DNA of 64,000 bases. Origin: Candida dubliniensis CD36. Its lineage: Eukaryota > Ascomycota > Pichiomycetes > Serinales > Debaryomycetaceae. Below, piece by piece: positions 11,181 to 21,943 of this stretch (positions are counted from its first letter, which is position 1; each line of letters begins with the position of its first letter). Both the position numbers and the translations under genes were made by a program. The notes below the pieces were generated by a model. It made no database searches. It saw only the letters and a program-made list of their open reading frames with translations, and was not told where the DNA came from. Location: the NCBI RefSeq assembly GCF_000026945.1, contig NC_012867.1:1116001-1180000 (forward strand). Reading direction: 5' to 3'.

Positions 11181-11642
11181 ATGGCGATTCAATTTTTATT
11201 CCTTATATCTCGACAAGGTAAAACCAGATTATCAAAATGGTATCAAACAATCCTGCAAAAGGAGAAATCCAAGATTATTCGAGAATTGAGCACGATAATA
11301 TTATCGAGACGAGCCAAAATGTGTAATGTTTTAGAATATAAAGATTTAAAGATCATTTATCGAAGATATGCTAGTTTATTTTTTGTTATTGGAGTGAATT
11401 CTGACGATAATGAATTGATTGGATTAGAAATTATTCATCGATTTGTTGAACAAATGGATAAATTATATGGTAATGTATGTGAATTGGATATTATTTTTGG
11501 ATTTGATAAAGCATATCATATATTGGATGAATTGTTGATTGATGGATATTTACAAGAAAGTTCGAAACGAGAAGTGTTGAAACGAGTAAACCAACAGGAT
11601 GAATTAGAAAATATGGATGAATTTGAGAACATATTAGCATAA
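11181..11642 (+). CDS. APS1: AP-1 clathrin adaptor small (sigma) subunit
   Basis: Sigma-1 subunit of the AP-1 adaptor complex, which works with clathrin at the trans-Golgi/endosome. The 153-residue protein is the usual length. It starts with the family pattern FLFLISRQGKTRLSKWY, followed by KMCNVLEYKDLKIIYRRYASLFF and LEIIHRFVEQMDKLYGNVCELDIIF, which form the longin-like fold. The ending SSKREVLKRV is also typical. The start at 11181 matches family N-termini, so no 5' intron is needed. It is sigma-1 rather than sigma-2/3 on overall resemblance to yeast Aps1. Confidence 0.93.
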   Translation: MAIQFLFLISRQGKTRLSKWYQTILQKEKSKIIRELSTIILSRRAKMCNVLEYKDLKIIYRRYASLFFVIGVNSDDNELIGLEIIHRFVEQMDKLYGNVCELDIIFGFDKAYHILDELLIDGYLQESSKREVLKRVNQQDELENMDEFENILA

Positions 11643-14600
11643 GCTAGGAAGGTTAGTATATATTTATGTACATATATATATATATGTGTGTGTGTGTTGG
11701 TATAAGTTGTCTAATAGATGTTATTTTAGCTATTCTTGATGTTATCTTAAGTTTGAAACTTGGTTAATATGGTTGATCTTTTGTAAAACTTCAACTACGA
11801 TAACCATTTAGTTTGGACACCTGAAGTTTTTAGATTCTTGTTTTTACATTGTCATTTGATTGTCTACATTTCATATACACTTCAATTCCGATTCTCTTTC
11901 ATTTCCCCAATTTTTGGAATGTTTTCTGGTTTGAAAAATTTGAACCACTAATTGTCAAGCTTATTGGTGTTATAGTTTTAACAAAAATGAATCATCTACT
12001 CTTTCTTGTGAACTTTTTCTATTGAATATCAATATGATGTAATTCATGAACATACTATAACATACGCGTCTTGACACCACAGCTTGGTTTTTTCTCAAGT
12101 AAAGTTTCTCTCGTCTAAATATGGTGTAAATAATTATCTATGCTCTACTGTGTAGTGATAAAGGGGCACGATAATACAGATTAAAACTATACGGCAACGA
12201 CAGGATACAAAAACATAGTAATACATATCAGTTACTGGAATTAGTGAGGTGATTTCGTGTTTATTTCAGGTACACATTCTCCCCACCAGGTATACTTGAA
12301 ACACGCCTTATTGTGGTAATGATGGTGGCAACAACTACGACATTTTTGTTCATTCGACAGAAGATCTAGGTCCATTACAGCATTAGTTAACTTGAAACAC
12401 GTTTTTTGTGGGTAATTTAGACAAACAATCTGTTGGTGGCGAGGGACGTAAGTAACCAGCACCTAAACTTTTGCTTGAAAAAGGCAAAAAATTTGAGTTT
12501 TGTGCTTTATCTGGTGTAATAAGTCACAATATATAGAGGCTAGTGAGTATATTGATGCCATTTGCAAATTGTTAATTCGCGTATATATATACAAATAGTT
12601 ACTAACAGTACCTGCTCTGTGAAAACAAAATGATGGATATTTGATAATCCAATAGAGCCATATTCACACACTTCTGTAAAACTCTGCAATTACAAAATGA
12701 ATGAAGAACAAGAACAAAGCTAGTGATGTAATTTGACACTGGAGGATCTACTTCTTGCACATTCAACAGACTACACCTTCTGCTGGTGGCTTGCCGATGT
12801 TTCAGAAATGACACAGTTTTTTTTATCTCAATTTTTTGTTTGTGTGTTTAGTATGTGAATTTATCGGCTACTTCTTAACCAAACCAATCATGACAGAGTT
12901 CCCAATAAATTAAGAGAAACTATGAACTTTGTTTCAAGTTGAGTGCTCTCGTTTTTTTCAATTTCTGGTTACTTCAATATTGTCTCTCACTTATGTGCTA
13001 GCCAATCGTGAATCACCAGAGAAAACAAAAAAAGGATAACAAACTGAATGCTCAAACTTACTAAGATAAAGTTTCAGTGACATCTATATTTAGAGTTGTA
13101 ATTAACTAAGTTTCTTGTCAGTAGTATAATTTGGGGATTGTGTGTGGGGAGATTATTAAGAAGCTCTATCGCACTTCACTGGGTTATGACGTCATGAATC
13201 TCTTTTTTTTTTTTTTAAGTTTTATTGTTCGGCTATCGTGCTTTAAAAGACGAGTCAGGAGAAGCTAGAAGAAAAAAAATAGGAATATTCATTAATATGC
13301 ATAAAGGAGAAAACTAACGGACGACATTTCACATATTATACAAGAAACAATACTCTATTAAATTGACATTGGTTGTGAGAAGTGGTTAAAATTGTTATAG
13401 ATAACAAACCTATATTTAGAATCTAAGTTAGTAAAGAAATAAATAAATAAACATCCAAAGTATTGGAGTGTTCCCTTTTCTTTTTCTCTTTAAAGTCACT
13501 CATACGGTCATTCAGAAATGACTGACAAGTTGCGGCTAAGGGCAAATCTTATGAAACAATCTAAGCAAGGAATGAAAATGGCGGTGAAGTGCTTATTGTC
13601 AGGATATGTTATAGAAACTCAAACTAACACTGCTATTTTCTGTGGTTCTTGCTGGAATTTGTCTATTTACTAGTTGCTGGTGGTGGTGCTAGTATTAGTG
13701 GAAAAGTCGGGTTCTGCATGTGTCGATCTTTCCGAAGTTTTTATTAAGAATAAATAGATTGACTCTAGTTTTATTTTTTTTTTCTTTAAAAAATAGTGTT
13801 TCCACTTGTAGGCAAACTTTTTTCCTAATTTGGATGGTATCGAAATCGTGGCTACTTGTTGCATATTATCAACGTAGATTATTGTTGTTTGTTTGTTCCC
13901 CTTGCAAGAGCTAAAACGAGTATGAACAAATACCGTCTACACCTTGTAATATAGCAAAGATGATAATATATTGTTTTCTTACACCAACACCAGAAGTTAG
14001 ACTCTTAATGTATGGGGGAGAACAACAGTAACAGCAACAGCAACGATGCCACTACAAATGAGTCATCAGGCAATCTTATGCAAAAGCTCGAAATAGTTGC
14101 GTCTTAGCGAGTGCTTTCTACATAAAACATACTTCTATGTGTGATTACTACGGGTTAATCAATGCAAATCCAAGGAAATTTGTCCACATGTTGGGGAGTT
14201 CTTTAAATCTTGCCAAGCGTAACAACAACATTTTTGAGCAGATCCGCAAATGCCTTCAATTTGAAAACATTTACAAGTGCAAGAGAAGAAATAAAAGCTT
14301 CTGTAGGCTCTAATGCTTTTGCAAATTTAGTAGATTTTTTTTTCCAGATGGGAGTCTAAATAAGATTAATAAAAATAACTTTGCCCAACAATAATAATTA
14401 CGAAATTAACCAGTTCAAAATATGTGAATTAGAATAGACTTTGGGTTTACTTTATTCTATTGTAATTAGGTCAACATACTTGTTAACGTTCTATTTACAT
14501 AATATGTGTAAATTAAGTCAAATACAAGAAGAAAAAGAAGCCAATAAATAAATAGTGTGGTAATTTAATTTATTACTACTAAAACTTGTTTGACTCTAGT

Positions 14601-16120
14601 TCTCTTTCTTTCTTTTTTTTTTTTTTTTTTTTGGCGAGTATTTGTGGATGCGCCAAAGTCTGTGTATGGTGACGGTGGTGGTGTTTTACCCAAATATTTT
14701 ATTATGGTACAACGATTACAAGAAACTGGAAGCAAAAAAAAAAAAAAAAGAATTTGTTTACACGAAAAAAAAAAAAGGACCTGCAGGAACGACTTTGACG
14801 ACATTTTTTGAGAAAAAAAAAAATCCCTCATAGTTAAAAGTTCATGCTTAAGTAAAAAAAAATGCTTTGAAGCTTAAAAAAAAATCACCCGACATTGTGA
14901 TTAGTCAAACAGAACCCAAAAGAAAAAATCCGTCCAAACACTACCGCCAGAAGAAAAATGTATTTCCTCCTCTTTCTGCCTCCACACGCACACGCATCTC
15001 CATTTGAGACACATTGACCGACATTGTTGTTTTCCCTTCTGCTAATCCCTAACTTAACCTGCAAAAAAAAAAAAAAGAACAGAAGAGAAGAAAATTGTTT
15101 CACAACAGAACAAACAAATTTAGTTTGTATAATATGTTCTCTTCCCCATAAGTAAGTTTACCCCTAAAACATTATGTAATGGGTTTACGATTTTACTAGT
15201 AAAATCTAGTATTATGTCGTCAGTTTATATTTCCTGTATTTGAAACTTTTACATACATGAAAAAGAAATATTATAAATAAATATGGAAAAGTATAAAGGC
15301 ATAATTTTCCCACTTATGATATTCTCTTTTTTTTTTTTTTGTTTTTTTGAGTTTGTGCCAAAAAAATTTTTTTTTTTTTTAGTTCTGTTTTATTTTGTTT
15401 GTGAATTGAAATTTTTTTTTTTCTCCCTCCAGAGAGAGAGTATTTAATAATCATTAATTTTCTCCCAACTACAAAAAAAAAACTCATTTCTTTAAAAAAA
15501 AATTTATATCACTTGTGGGATATTTCTTTCCATTAATATTCAATTTTAACTAATTGGTTGTTGTTACAGATAACATTCCATTTCCCTTGTATTTGGTATA
15601 ATATTTGTTGTTTGTTTGGGTTGATTCCATTCCACAACTTCCACTTCCCCCCCTAATTTGGAAAAAGAATTTTTTTTTTTTCTTTTCTTCACAACCCACA
15701 ACCACTTAAGAGACGAAGTCTACTTTATTTTTCTTCTGCGTTGAAAATACAACAAGACTGACAGATAATTCCCCATTATTCCAATTGGTGAACATTTCAA
15801 TCGTCATATAAAGAAAAAACTCAACTATCATTCGAGTCCTAGAAACTCCTACCAAGTATTTACCCAGTCCACTCCTTTAAATTAACGATTTATTTTATTT
15901 TTTTTTTTTATATATATCAAGTGTTACATTATTGTTGTTTTATTTCCTCCTTCCTCCCCGTTTGTATTATATTTATTATTTTAAAATGTACTAGAAACTA
16001 CGTTCAGTTTTCTAGTATAGGTCACAGGTTTATTGTTTTTAGTATATCAGGTTAATTTTTCCTCCCCATCTTTTTTTTTTTTTTACATATTTATAAAACT
16101 TTCTAACAAAGAGAAACATT
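11643..16120. other. Long gene-poor region
   Basis: About 4.5 kb with no convincing gene, 3' of APS1. Long A/T runs are frequent (for example 13203-13216, 14612-14632, 15329-15343). Small frames exist but are unconvincing. One is a 73-codon Cys/His-rich frame on the minus strand at 12241-12462 without an upstream ATG. Another is a 30-codon frame starting with ATG near 14012 that contains an NSNSNSN run. From about 15300 the DNA becomes pyrimidine-rich, like a long 5' leader for the small frame at 16121. Confidence 0.5.
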
Positions 16121-16306
16121 ATGGGTTTATTTGGTGGTGCAAAGAAGAAAGAAGTATCGAGAAGTTTGTCTTCATCTTGTTCGTCGAAGAACTCGGCGGC
16201 TTTTTCACACTTTGATGAGAAACAAGAGTATCTAAAACGATGTTCATCCAAGTCAAGAGATAAAAAACAAGCTCCTCAGTGTGTAAGTTTTAGTATAAAA
16301 AAGTAA
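16121..16306 (+). CDS. Possible small 61-residue protein with N-myristoylation-like start
   Basis: Weak candidate gene. The frame begins MGLFGGAKKKEVS, with Gly2 and a basic patch, which resembles an N-myristoylation signal. It continues Ser/Lys-rich to a stop at 16306. A GTAAGT at 16283-16288 could be a 5' splice site, in which case the last residues differ. I found no downstream exon that continues the frame far. Support comes from position: it follows a long T-rich leader and sits inside a 5.5 kb gap between the 3' ends of two genes. It could equally be chance. Confidence 0.3.
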   Translation: MGLFGGAKKKEVSRSLSSSCSSKNSAAFSHFDEKQEYLKRCSSKSRDKKQAPQCVSFSIKK

Positions 16307-17178
16307 AGTAAATAATGAATGGTTCCCCTGTTTTTAGGTGGTATGAGATTTAAGTTGCTCTTTATGAGTTATAACATGGAAAGAGAATGCTAATACTTTG
16401 ACTGTAGTTTTAATAATTAATCTCCCAATTCTCGTATTTAGCACAGTTTATTTCTTTTTCTTTGTACAAATAGGGTTAACAAACAACCAAAAACAGGCAC
16501 TCTTTTTTTCCATTACATCATCGTTGGTTTTTAAATTCTGCATAAAACACTCAGATAATTATCTTCACGTGACTTGTACTTTTTTTTTTTTTTTTTTTTG
16601 GTATAGAATCCAGTTCTACTATTATAACCCCCTCAAACACCCACTTCCTTTCCTTCCATATTACCAGCATTTGTTATCCAAACCAATGATCACTTTGACA
16701 GCAAACATATCTATTTTCTTTTTGTAATATCAACTACAAATGGCAAAGAAAATATTTAGGACAAACTATTGTTTTATAACTCTTATTGTTCAATTTCATC
16801 TAATAACTAAACTGCACAGTTTAATCTTTGCCTTTTGTCTTTGTTTGCAAATTCTTCTTTTCTTAATTTGCCATTAGAAATTGTACATGTAATTCATGCC
16901 ACATCTGAAATTGGTTGCAAATATCTTGCTTCTTCTGATTGTGTATAACTAAATACAGCTATGGGCTATATGAATGTGGCGCAATAATGATAAAAGTCAA
17001 AACACTCTATTGATCGAACTTTTCATGGATGTTGAACAAAAACCAACATAAGCTGTAAATTTCTGTAATACCATTTGAGATCTACAACAAGTAAAAAGCT
17101 TTAACATTAATTAATTAATTAATTACTATTTATCTCAATTAGTATGTACTTTTGTCAAAATTATAAAAAAAAACCTAT
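16307..17178. other. Gene-poor region 3' of the BDH1-like gene
   Basis: Contains a 20-base T run at about 16580-16599 directly followed by GGTATAG, which resembles a 3' splice site, and an ATTA repeat near 17107-17125. I see no gene. Confidence 0.45.
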
Positions 17179-18483
17179 TCATGGATGTAATAAAATTTTA
17201 ATATACTTTTCCTTATTGTTAATTAAATCCAAAATTCCATGTTCAATACCATCTTTTAAGGATACTTTTTTGGAAACCAATTTTGCTGCATCTTTTGGAT
17301 CAATTAATCCTGTTTCAAATGCCTTGACAACCAATTCAAAATCAATCTTGGTATAATCCATACTGGCAGTAAGATAAAGTTCATTGTAAGTCAAATCCAT
17401 TGGGTAGAAATCAATTGGAACTTTGGGCCAAATTGCCACATTGGTACCAACACCACCAGTAGCTAAAACTTTAAGCATGGTATTAAATGTAGCCTTGTTT
17501 CCTGAGCAATCATAAACGTGAGTAAACCCAGCATTACTTTCAGTCATCTTCAACAATTCCTTGATTTGGGTCTCGGAGTCTTTATAATCAAATGGATTAA
17601 ATGTCTTGACACCAAATGACTGGGCCAATTCTCTACGTCCTTCAGCTGGTTCACTAACAACAATATCGGTGACTTTGTGCCCTTTTAATGCAAATATGGT
17701 ACACAATCCAATTGGTCCACCACCAAGAATCAAAGCCTGTGGTGATTTACATTCTTCAATCTTGGATTGACGAACACCATGCCATGACACTGCCAATGGC
17801 TCAACCAATGCTGCAACTTCATCAGGAATAATATTAGCATCATATGGAATCACCTTGTTTTCGGAAACAACAATGTATTCAGCAAATCCACCATTATCAT
17901 ATCCAAGACCATAAAACCCAAGTCGTTTACAAGCATTATATCTTCCGTGAGCACAAGCACTACAAATATCATCTTGTTCCTCTTGCAGTTGCTGCAAATA
18001 TTTCTTATCTAAACATGAACCATTGGCTTCAAGAACAACGTGTTGACCAAGTTGCAAATGATGCGAAACTTCACTACCAAGTTCAGTAATAACTCCACAT
18101 AATTCATGACCTAAACATTGGCCCAATTTCTTTTTCTTGGATACAGCATTGATCTCACCATCGAAAAAAATTGGCCCATCAAGATATTCATGAAGGTCAG
18201 ATCCACAAATTCCGCAATGTGAAACTTTGATTTTAACATCATGAGGATGGGTTATTTCCGGAATTGGTCTGTCCGTGACATACTTTAAATTTCTGTTTCC
18301 GTGATATTCAATTGCTTGCATCGTTTTAACTATTTGTTGTTGTTGTTGTTGTTGATGATGTTGATGTTGACAATTGGAATGAGAATAAGAAAGAAAAAAT
18401 GAATTGCAAATTGTTCGGGTCAGGATAATCCTTTTATATAATTTTGGCTGAGAAACAATTCTCCGAGAAAGCAACGAATTCAT
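17179..18483 (-). CDS. BDH1-like zinc-dependent 2,3-butanediol/polyol dehydrogenase
   Basis: Medium-chain zinc alcohol dehydrogenase of the butanediol/sorbitol dehydrogenase group, interconverting secondary alcohols and ketones with NAD(H). The catalytic zinc motif CGICGSDLHEY and the GHELCG motif are present. The Rossmann signature is LILGGGPIGLC. The structural-zinc loop (CSACAHGRYNAC) is Cys-poor for the family. The full frame is 434 residues. Met55 (ATG at 18319-18321, MQAIEYHGNRNLKY) is where family members usually start. The first 54 residues are rich in Arg, Ser and Leu, then His/Gln, and look like a mitochondrial presequence. Two translation starts giving mitochondrial and cytosolic forms are possible. 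The assignment to 2,3-butanediol specifically is inferred. Confidence 0.85.
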   Translation of the reverse strand: MNSLLSRRIVSQPKLYKRIILTRTICNSFFLSYSHSNCQHQHHQQQQQQQIVKTMQAIEYHGNRNLKYVTDRPIPEITHPHDVKIKVSHCGICGSDLHEYLDGPIFFDGEINAVSKKKKLGQCLGHELCGVITELGSEVSHHLQLGQHVVLEANGSCLDKKYLQQLQEEQDDICSACAHGRYNACKRLGFYGLGYDNGGFAEYIVVSENKVIPYDANIIPDEVAALVEPLAVSWHGVRQSKIEECKSPQALILGGGPIGLCTIFALKGHKVTDIVVSEPAEGRRELAQSFGVKTFNPFDYKDSETQIKELLKMTESNAGFTHVYDCSGNKATFNTMLKVLATGGVGTNVAIWPKVPIDFYPMDLTYNELYLTASMDYTKIDFELVVKAFETGLIDPKDAAKLVSKKVSLKDGIEHGILDLINNKEKYIKILLHP

Positions 18484-20383
18484 GATTTTATAACTTCCTA
18501 AAGTTTTTGTTTTTTGTGGGGTGATGGTACTTATTTTTGTTTTTCCATAAAAATACGAAATGGAAAGAAAAATTGACCAATTAAATACTATTCAAAAAAC
18601 CAAAAAACGATAATCAAGGCGGGCTATAAATATCCAGCACATATCACAATGCTCCTTTGAGTGCATTATTTGGTTGGTTTTGGTTTTGGTTTTGGTAAAA
18701 AACTATTACAATTTTGGTTTGAGCAGGTACAGAAAATCAGGTGGAAAAAAAAATCCAATATTGCGTTATGCATGATTTTTTTTTTTTTTGTTTCGGTTAA
18801 ATTATACTATCTTCCCGAGTGTTATTCCGGGTATTAACTATTGGAACTTTGCTGCAAACAATGGTAAGTAAGTATATACAATTTGTTATTTTTTTTTTTT
18901 TATTTTTTGAAATATTGCTCTATTATTTGTTTAGATTTTTGGAGATATTCGTCAACTTAAGACCAAAACTACCTGAATTGTAGTTTTAACATTCGAATCA
19001 TTATGCGAGATTATGAACTCCGGTTCTAACACCGAATATGTCCACAAAAAAAAAAGATATACTTCCACCACCATACACAACTTCAAACATTAAATTGATT
19101 TGAATTCAAAAAAAACAAAAAGAAAAAAACATATACTATTATTGGATTGAGTTGTTTTCCTCCCCACGCTGCATAGCCGAAACAAATTAACCATATTTTC
19201 CACCACAATGGGGATCTCGTATGAGTTTGAATTTGTGTGGGGTGTGCGTGGAAGTGGAGGAGAAGACTGAGGCTTAGTGAGGCGGGCACATTGTTGGTAT
19301 TGATGTTTTATTGTTTTAAAGAAATATATAAATACAATTGATGTGTGTATGAAAAATGCTAGATTCTCAAGAAGACGGTGGGGGAAGGGGAGAAATCTCA
19401 CCATTTTTGTTTTTATGAAACTCAATTGACGAAAGAAAGAATTGAGTAATATACTAGACAAAGAATTACTTATGAATGACCAGTCAATTGCTTTGACACG
19501 GTGACAAAGAGCAAAATGTCAAGGGTAAAGGCGGGTATTTCCAAACCATCAGGTAGTCATTAACTCCGATGAGGTTGAATTGAGAGATTTAATTAAAAAC
19601 AACATTGAGGGACTATTTTCTTTGACAGCTTACTTGGGTATTTTGAACACATGATTTCTTAACTCCGGGCAAATGTTTCATGTCGCGAAGAAGTCGAATA
19701 ATGACATGTTAAACCCATAATATCTTTATCGTGCTATTCAATGTCAGAACCTATTTATTCAGAGATTTCCAATTACAATGTGATTTAAAAGTACTCTAAC
19801 ATGGGGTTTTGATTCTCTAGAAAATTAATCTCCACGATAAAATCATAATGAAACTATATTCCAGCTACTGGTATTAGTTTAGATACTTGCTCTCGGTAAA
19901 TTAATTCACCCATTCAATTGTTGATAATTACTTCGATCGAATGTTGGAATCAGCAAATCAAATTGAATCCATAAATAAGCATTGTGGTCGTGTGTATGCG
20001 GAGAATATTCTTTAAACCCCATCACAATCACCGTAATTCCTGAGAACAACTACTGAAAAAAAAAATTGAGAAAAATTTTTCATTTCCTTGTTTTCTTTTT
20101 CTTTTTCTTTCTCTTTTTCTCTTTCTCTTTAGCTAAAATATATTCAACCGGGACAACTTGCATTGAGCGGTCATGCCGGCTATTATTAAAGCCCTAGTAT
20201 GGACGTACTCTCTAGCCCGGGAAATTGAATGAAGTGCTATGTTCAGTTGTGATTTCTTTTTTTTTTTTTTTAACAAAGAAAAAAACTGTGAAATCTTGAC
20301 TCTACGAGCTTTCATACATATGACTTATTAAGGAAAAATGGCTATACAATCTCTTTGAAAATGTATATTATTTGTTTATTTAT
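18484..20383. other. Intergenic, no confirmed gene
   Basis: About 1.9 kb upstream of the BDH1-like gene. It contains a TATAAATA at about 18624, a TTTTGG repeat at about 18674-18697, an ATG directly followed by GTAAGTAAGT at about 18861, and a polypyrimidine tract at 20090-20132. No frame long enough to call as a gene was seen. Confidence 0.5.
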
Positions 20384-21943
20384 CTATTTATTTTTTAGTT
20401 TATGATGCAAAGAATCTATTTTGACTCGTTTTGATAACCCTACTCTAGATCTCGGATGCAGGTTACATATTTCTGATAATGGTTTTGAAGCAATTCTTTT
20501 TCTAACTATCTTTCGATTCCCTCTATCGATATTTTCTTTGTTGCTTGCAGTATTAGCTAGTGATTGATTAATTGTTGCGGGTTTTGTAGTTGATGTTTTC
20601 GTTGTTTTTGATTTGCTATTGTTAGATAGTTTTGGTATATCTTTGGTAACATGCTCATTGTCACATTTCAATAACTCTTTGTTGTTTTCTTTAGTGCTTT
20701 TTCCTTGTATTTTTTGCTCCGCATTGGCAATTGTGATTTTGGCTGTCGAATTCTTCAAATTTTGCAGACTTACGGAACTATTATTGGAAACTAGTGGTGT
20801 GTAATTTTCCCTCTCAGAGTTTTCGAGTATTCTCTTGGAATCATGATTCTTTGAGCCATTCTCTTCGTTGCTAGCATGGCATTTATTCGTCTGTCCTTGA
20901 ACATCATTTCCTATCCCCACTTCCTTCTCATTTTTTAAATCCGAATTATTCTCGTATGAGTCTCCTGGTTTTAGTTCTTTTCTCTGAGGTTTATTCACTC
21001 GGTTGTCATCGTTCATTTCGGTTTTCAAATTTGCTTTTTCATCTTCTTTTTTAGGTGATCTCTTGAGAATTTTGATTTCCCCAGGAAAGGTTTCTATTAA
21101 AATCTCTTTATTTTTGTTTTCATGAATACAATTGCTTGATAATGTGTTTTGCCTACTATTTTCCATATTCTTTGGTTCAACTTTAGCCCTCTTTTCCTCC
21201 ACCAAATTCTCAAATTGTTGCCCCACAACTTCTGATGTCACATTCATATTATCAGTTTCTACTTCTATCACATTATCTTCTTCACCACACTGAGTTGAGC
21301 ATTCTAGAATCTCATTATCATTTGGCTCCTGTGAAAAATCTACTTCAACTTTTGGTGCCAAGATTTTGGCACTTTCTAATCCCAAAAGTATGTTTCTCTT
21401 ATCAAACTCTTCGGTTACGTTTGAGTCAATACTTATATTTCTTTCATTATCATAATCATATTCTTCATGTTCATACTTGTCTTGGTGTATAGTCAGGTTA
21501 ATCAATATCACATCGGAGTCATCGTTACTTACAGTGGCTGGTTCAGAAATATGGCACTCGTGATAGTAGCTCGATTGTGACATTACAGCAAAATCTTGCT
21601 GATTGAAGTTTTCATTACTATACTGTGATTCTTCATTGCAACGATGATTCATTAATAAAAGACTTGTTTCTAGGGATGAATGGAATGAATTATATATTGA
21701 GCTGAAACGAGGCAAGCTAGTTGATATAGAACTCAAAATTACAGGTATTTCATCTTCACTGTCTTCAATGAACGATATTTCCTGTGCTGATTGCACTAGC
21801 CTTTCCGTGTTGTCTGGTGTACAATGTGGAGTTGGTTCTGTAAAACTGCGTGCTCGTAGTTGAAGGTGACGCGGTGGTTTTCTGTGTATAGCTTGATCAT
21901 CATCTTGCATGAAATAGCGTGGTTCCTGTCTTTGATTTGCCAT
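20384..21943 (-). CDS. Disordered protein with RAD51AP1-like C-terminal motif
   Basis: Predicted 519-residue protein. The ATG at 21941-21943 is the first in the frame, and a stop lies eight codons upstream. Most of the chain is acidic and low-complexity, so probably disordered. Two KEN sequences (in SNKENIDRG and STKENNKE) could be APC/C degrons. The last 40 residues are basic and contain RVGLSKRVKIDSLHHKL. This resembles the RAD51-binding tail of RAD51AP1 as I recall it, RLGLSRLARVKPLHP: same R-x-GLS-K/R core and an LH nearby. An ACGCG element lies at 22082-22086. The inferred role is in RAD51-dependent repair with cell-cycle-regulated abundance. The rest of the protein is unrecognised. Confidence 0.8.
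   Translation of the reverse strand: MANQRQEPRYFMQDDDQAIHRKPPRHLQLRARSFTEPTPHCTPDNTERLVQSAQEISFIEDSEDEIPVILSSISTSLPRFSSIYNSFHSSLETSLLLMNHRCNEESQYSNENFNQQDFAVMSQSSYYHECHISEPATVSNDDSDVILINLTIHQDKYEHEEYDYDNERNISIDSNVTEEFDKRNILLGLESAKILAPKVEVDFSQEPNDNEILECSTQCGEEDNVIEVETDNMNVTSEVVGQQFENLVEEKRAKVEPKNMENSRQNTLSSNCIHENKNKEILIETFPGEIKILKRSPKKEDEKANLKTEMNDDNRVNKPQRKELKPGDSYENNSDLKNEKEVGIGNDVQGQTNKCHASNEENGSKNHDSKRILENSERENYTPLVSNNSSVSLQNLKNSTAKITIANAEQKIQGKSTKENNKELLKCDNEHVTKDIPKLSNNSKSKTTKTSTTKPATINQSLANTASNKENIDRGNRKIVRKRIASKPLSEICNLHPRSRVGLSKRVKIDSLHHKLKNK

Noticed and set aside
12241..12462. 73-codon Cys/His-rich minus frame (KCRSCCHHHYHNKAC)
   Set aside because: No ATG near its start, no upstream exon that joins cleanly, and no match I recognise. 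Kept only as part of the open question about the 11.6-17.2 kb gap.
14565..14833. Overlapping frames of 60-90 codons on both strands
   Set aside because: Consist mostly of Lys/Phe runs from A and T homopolymers.
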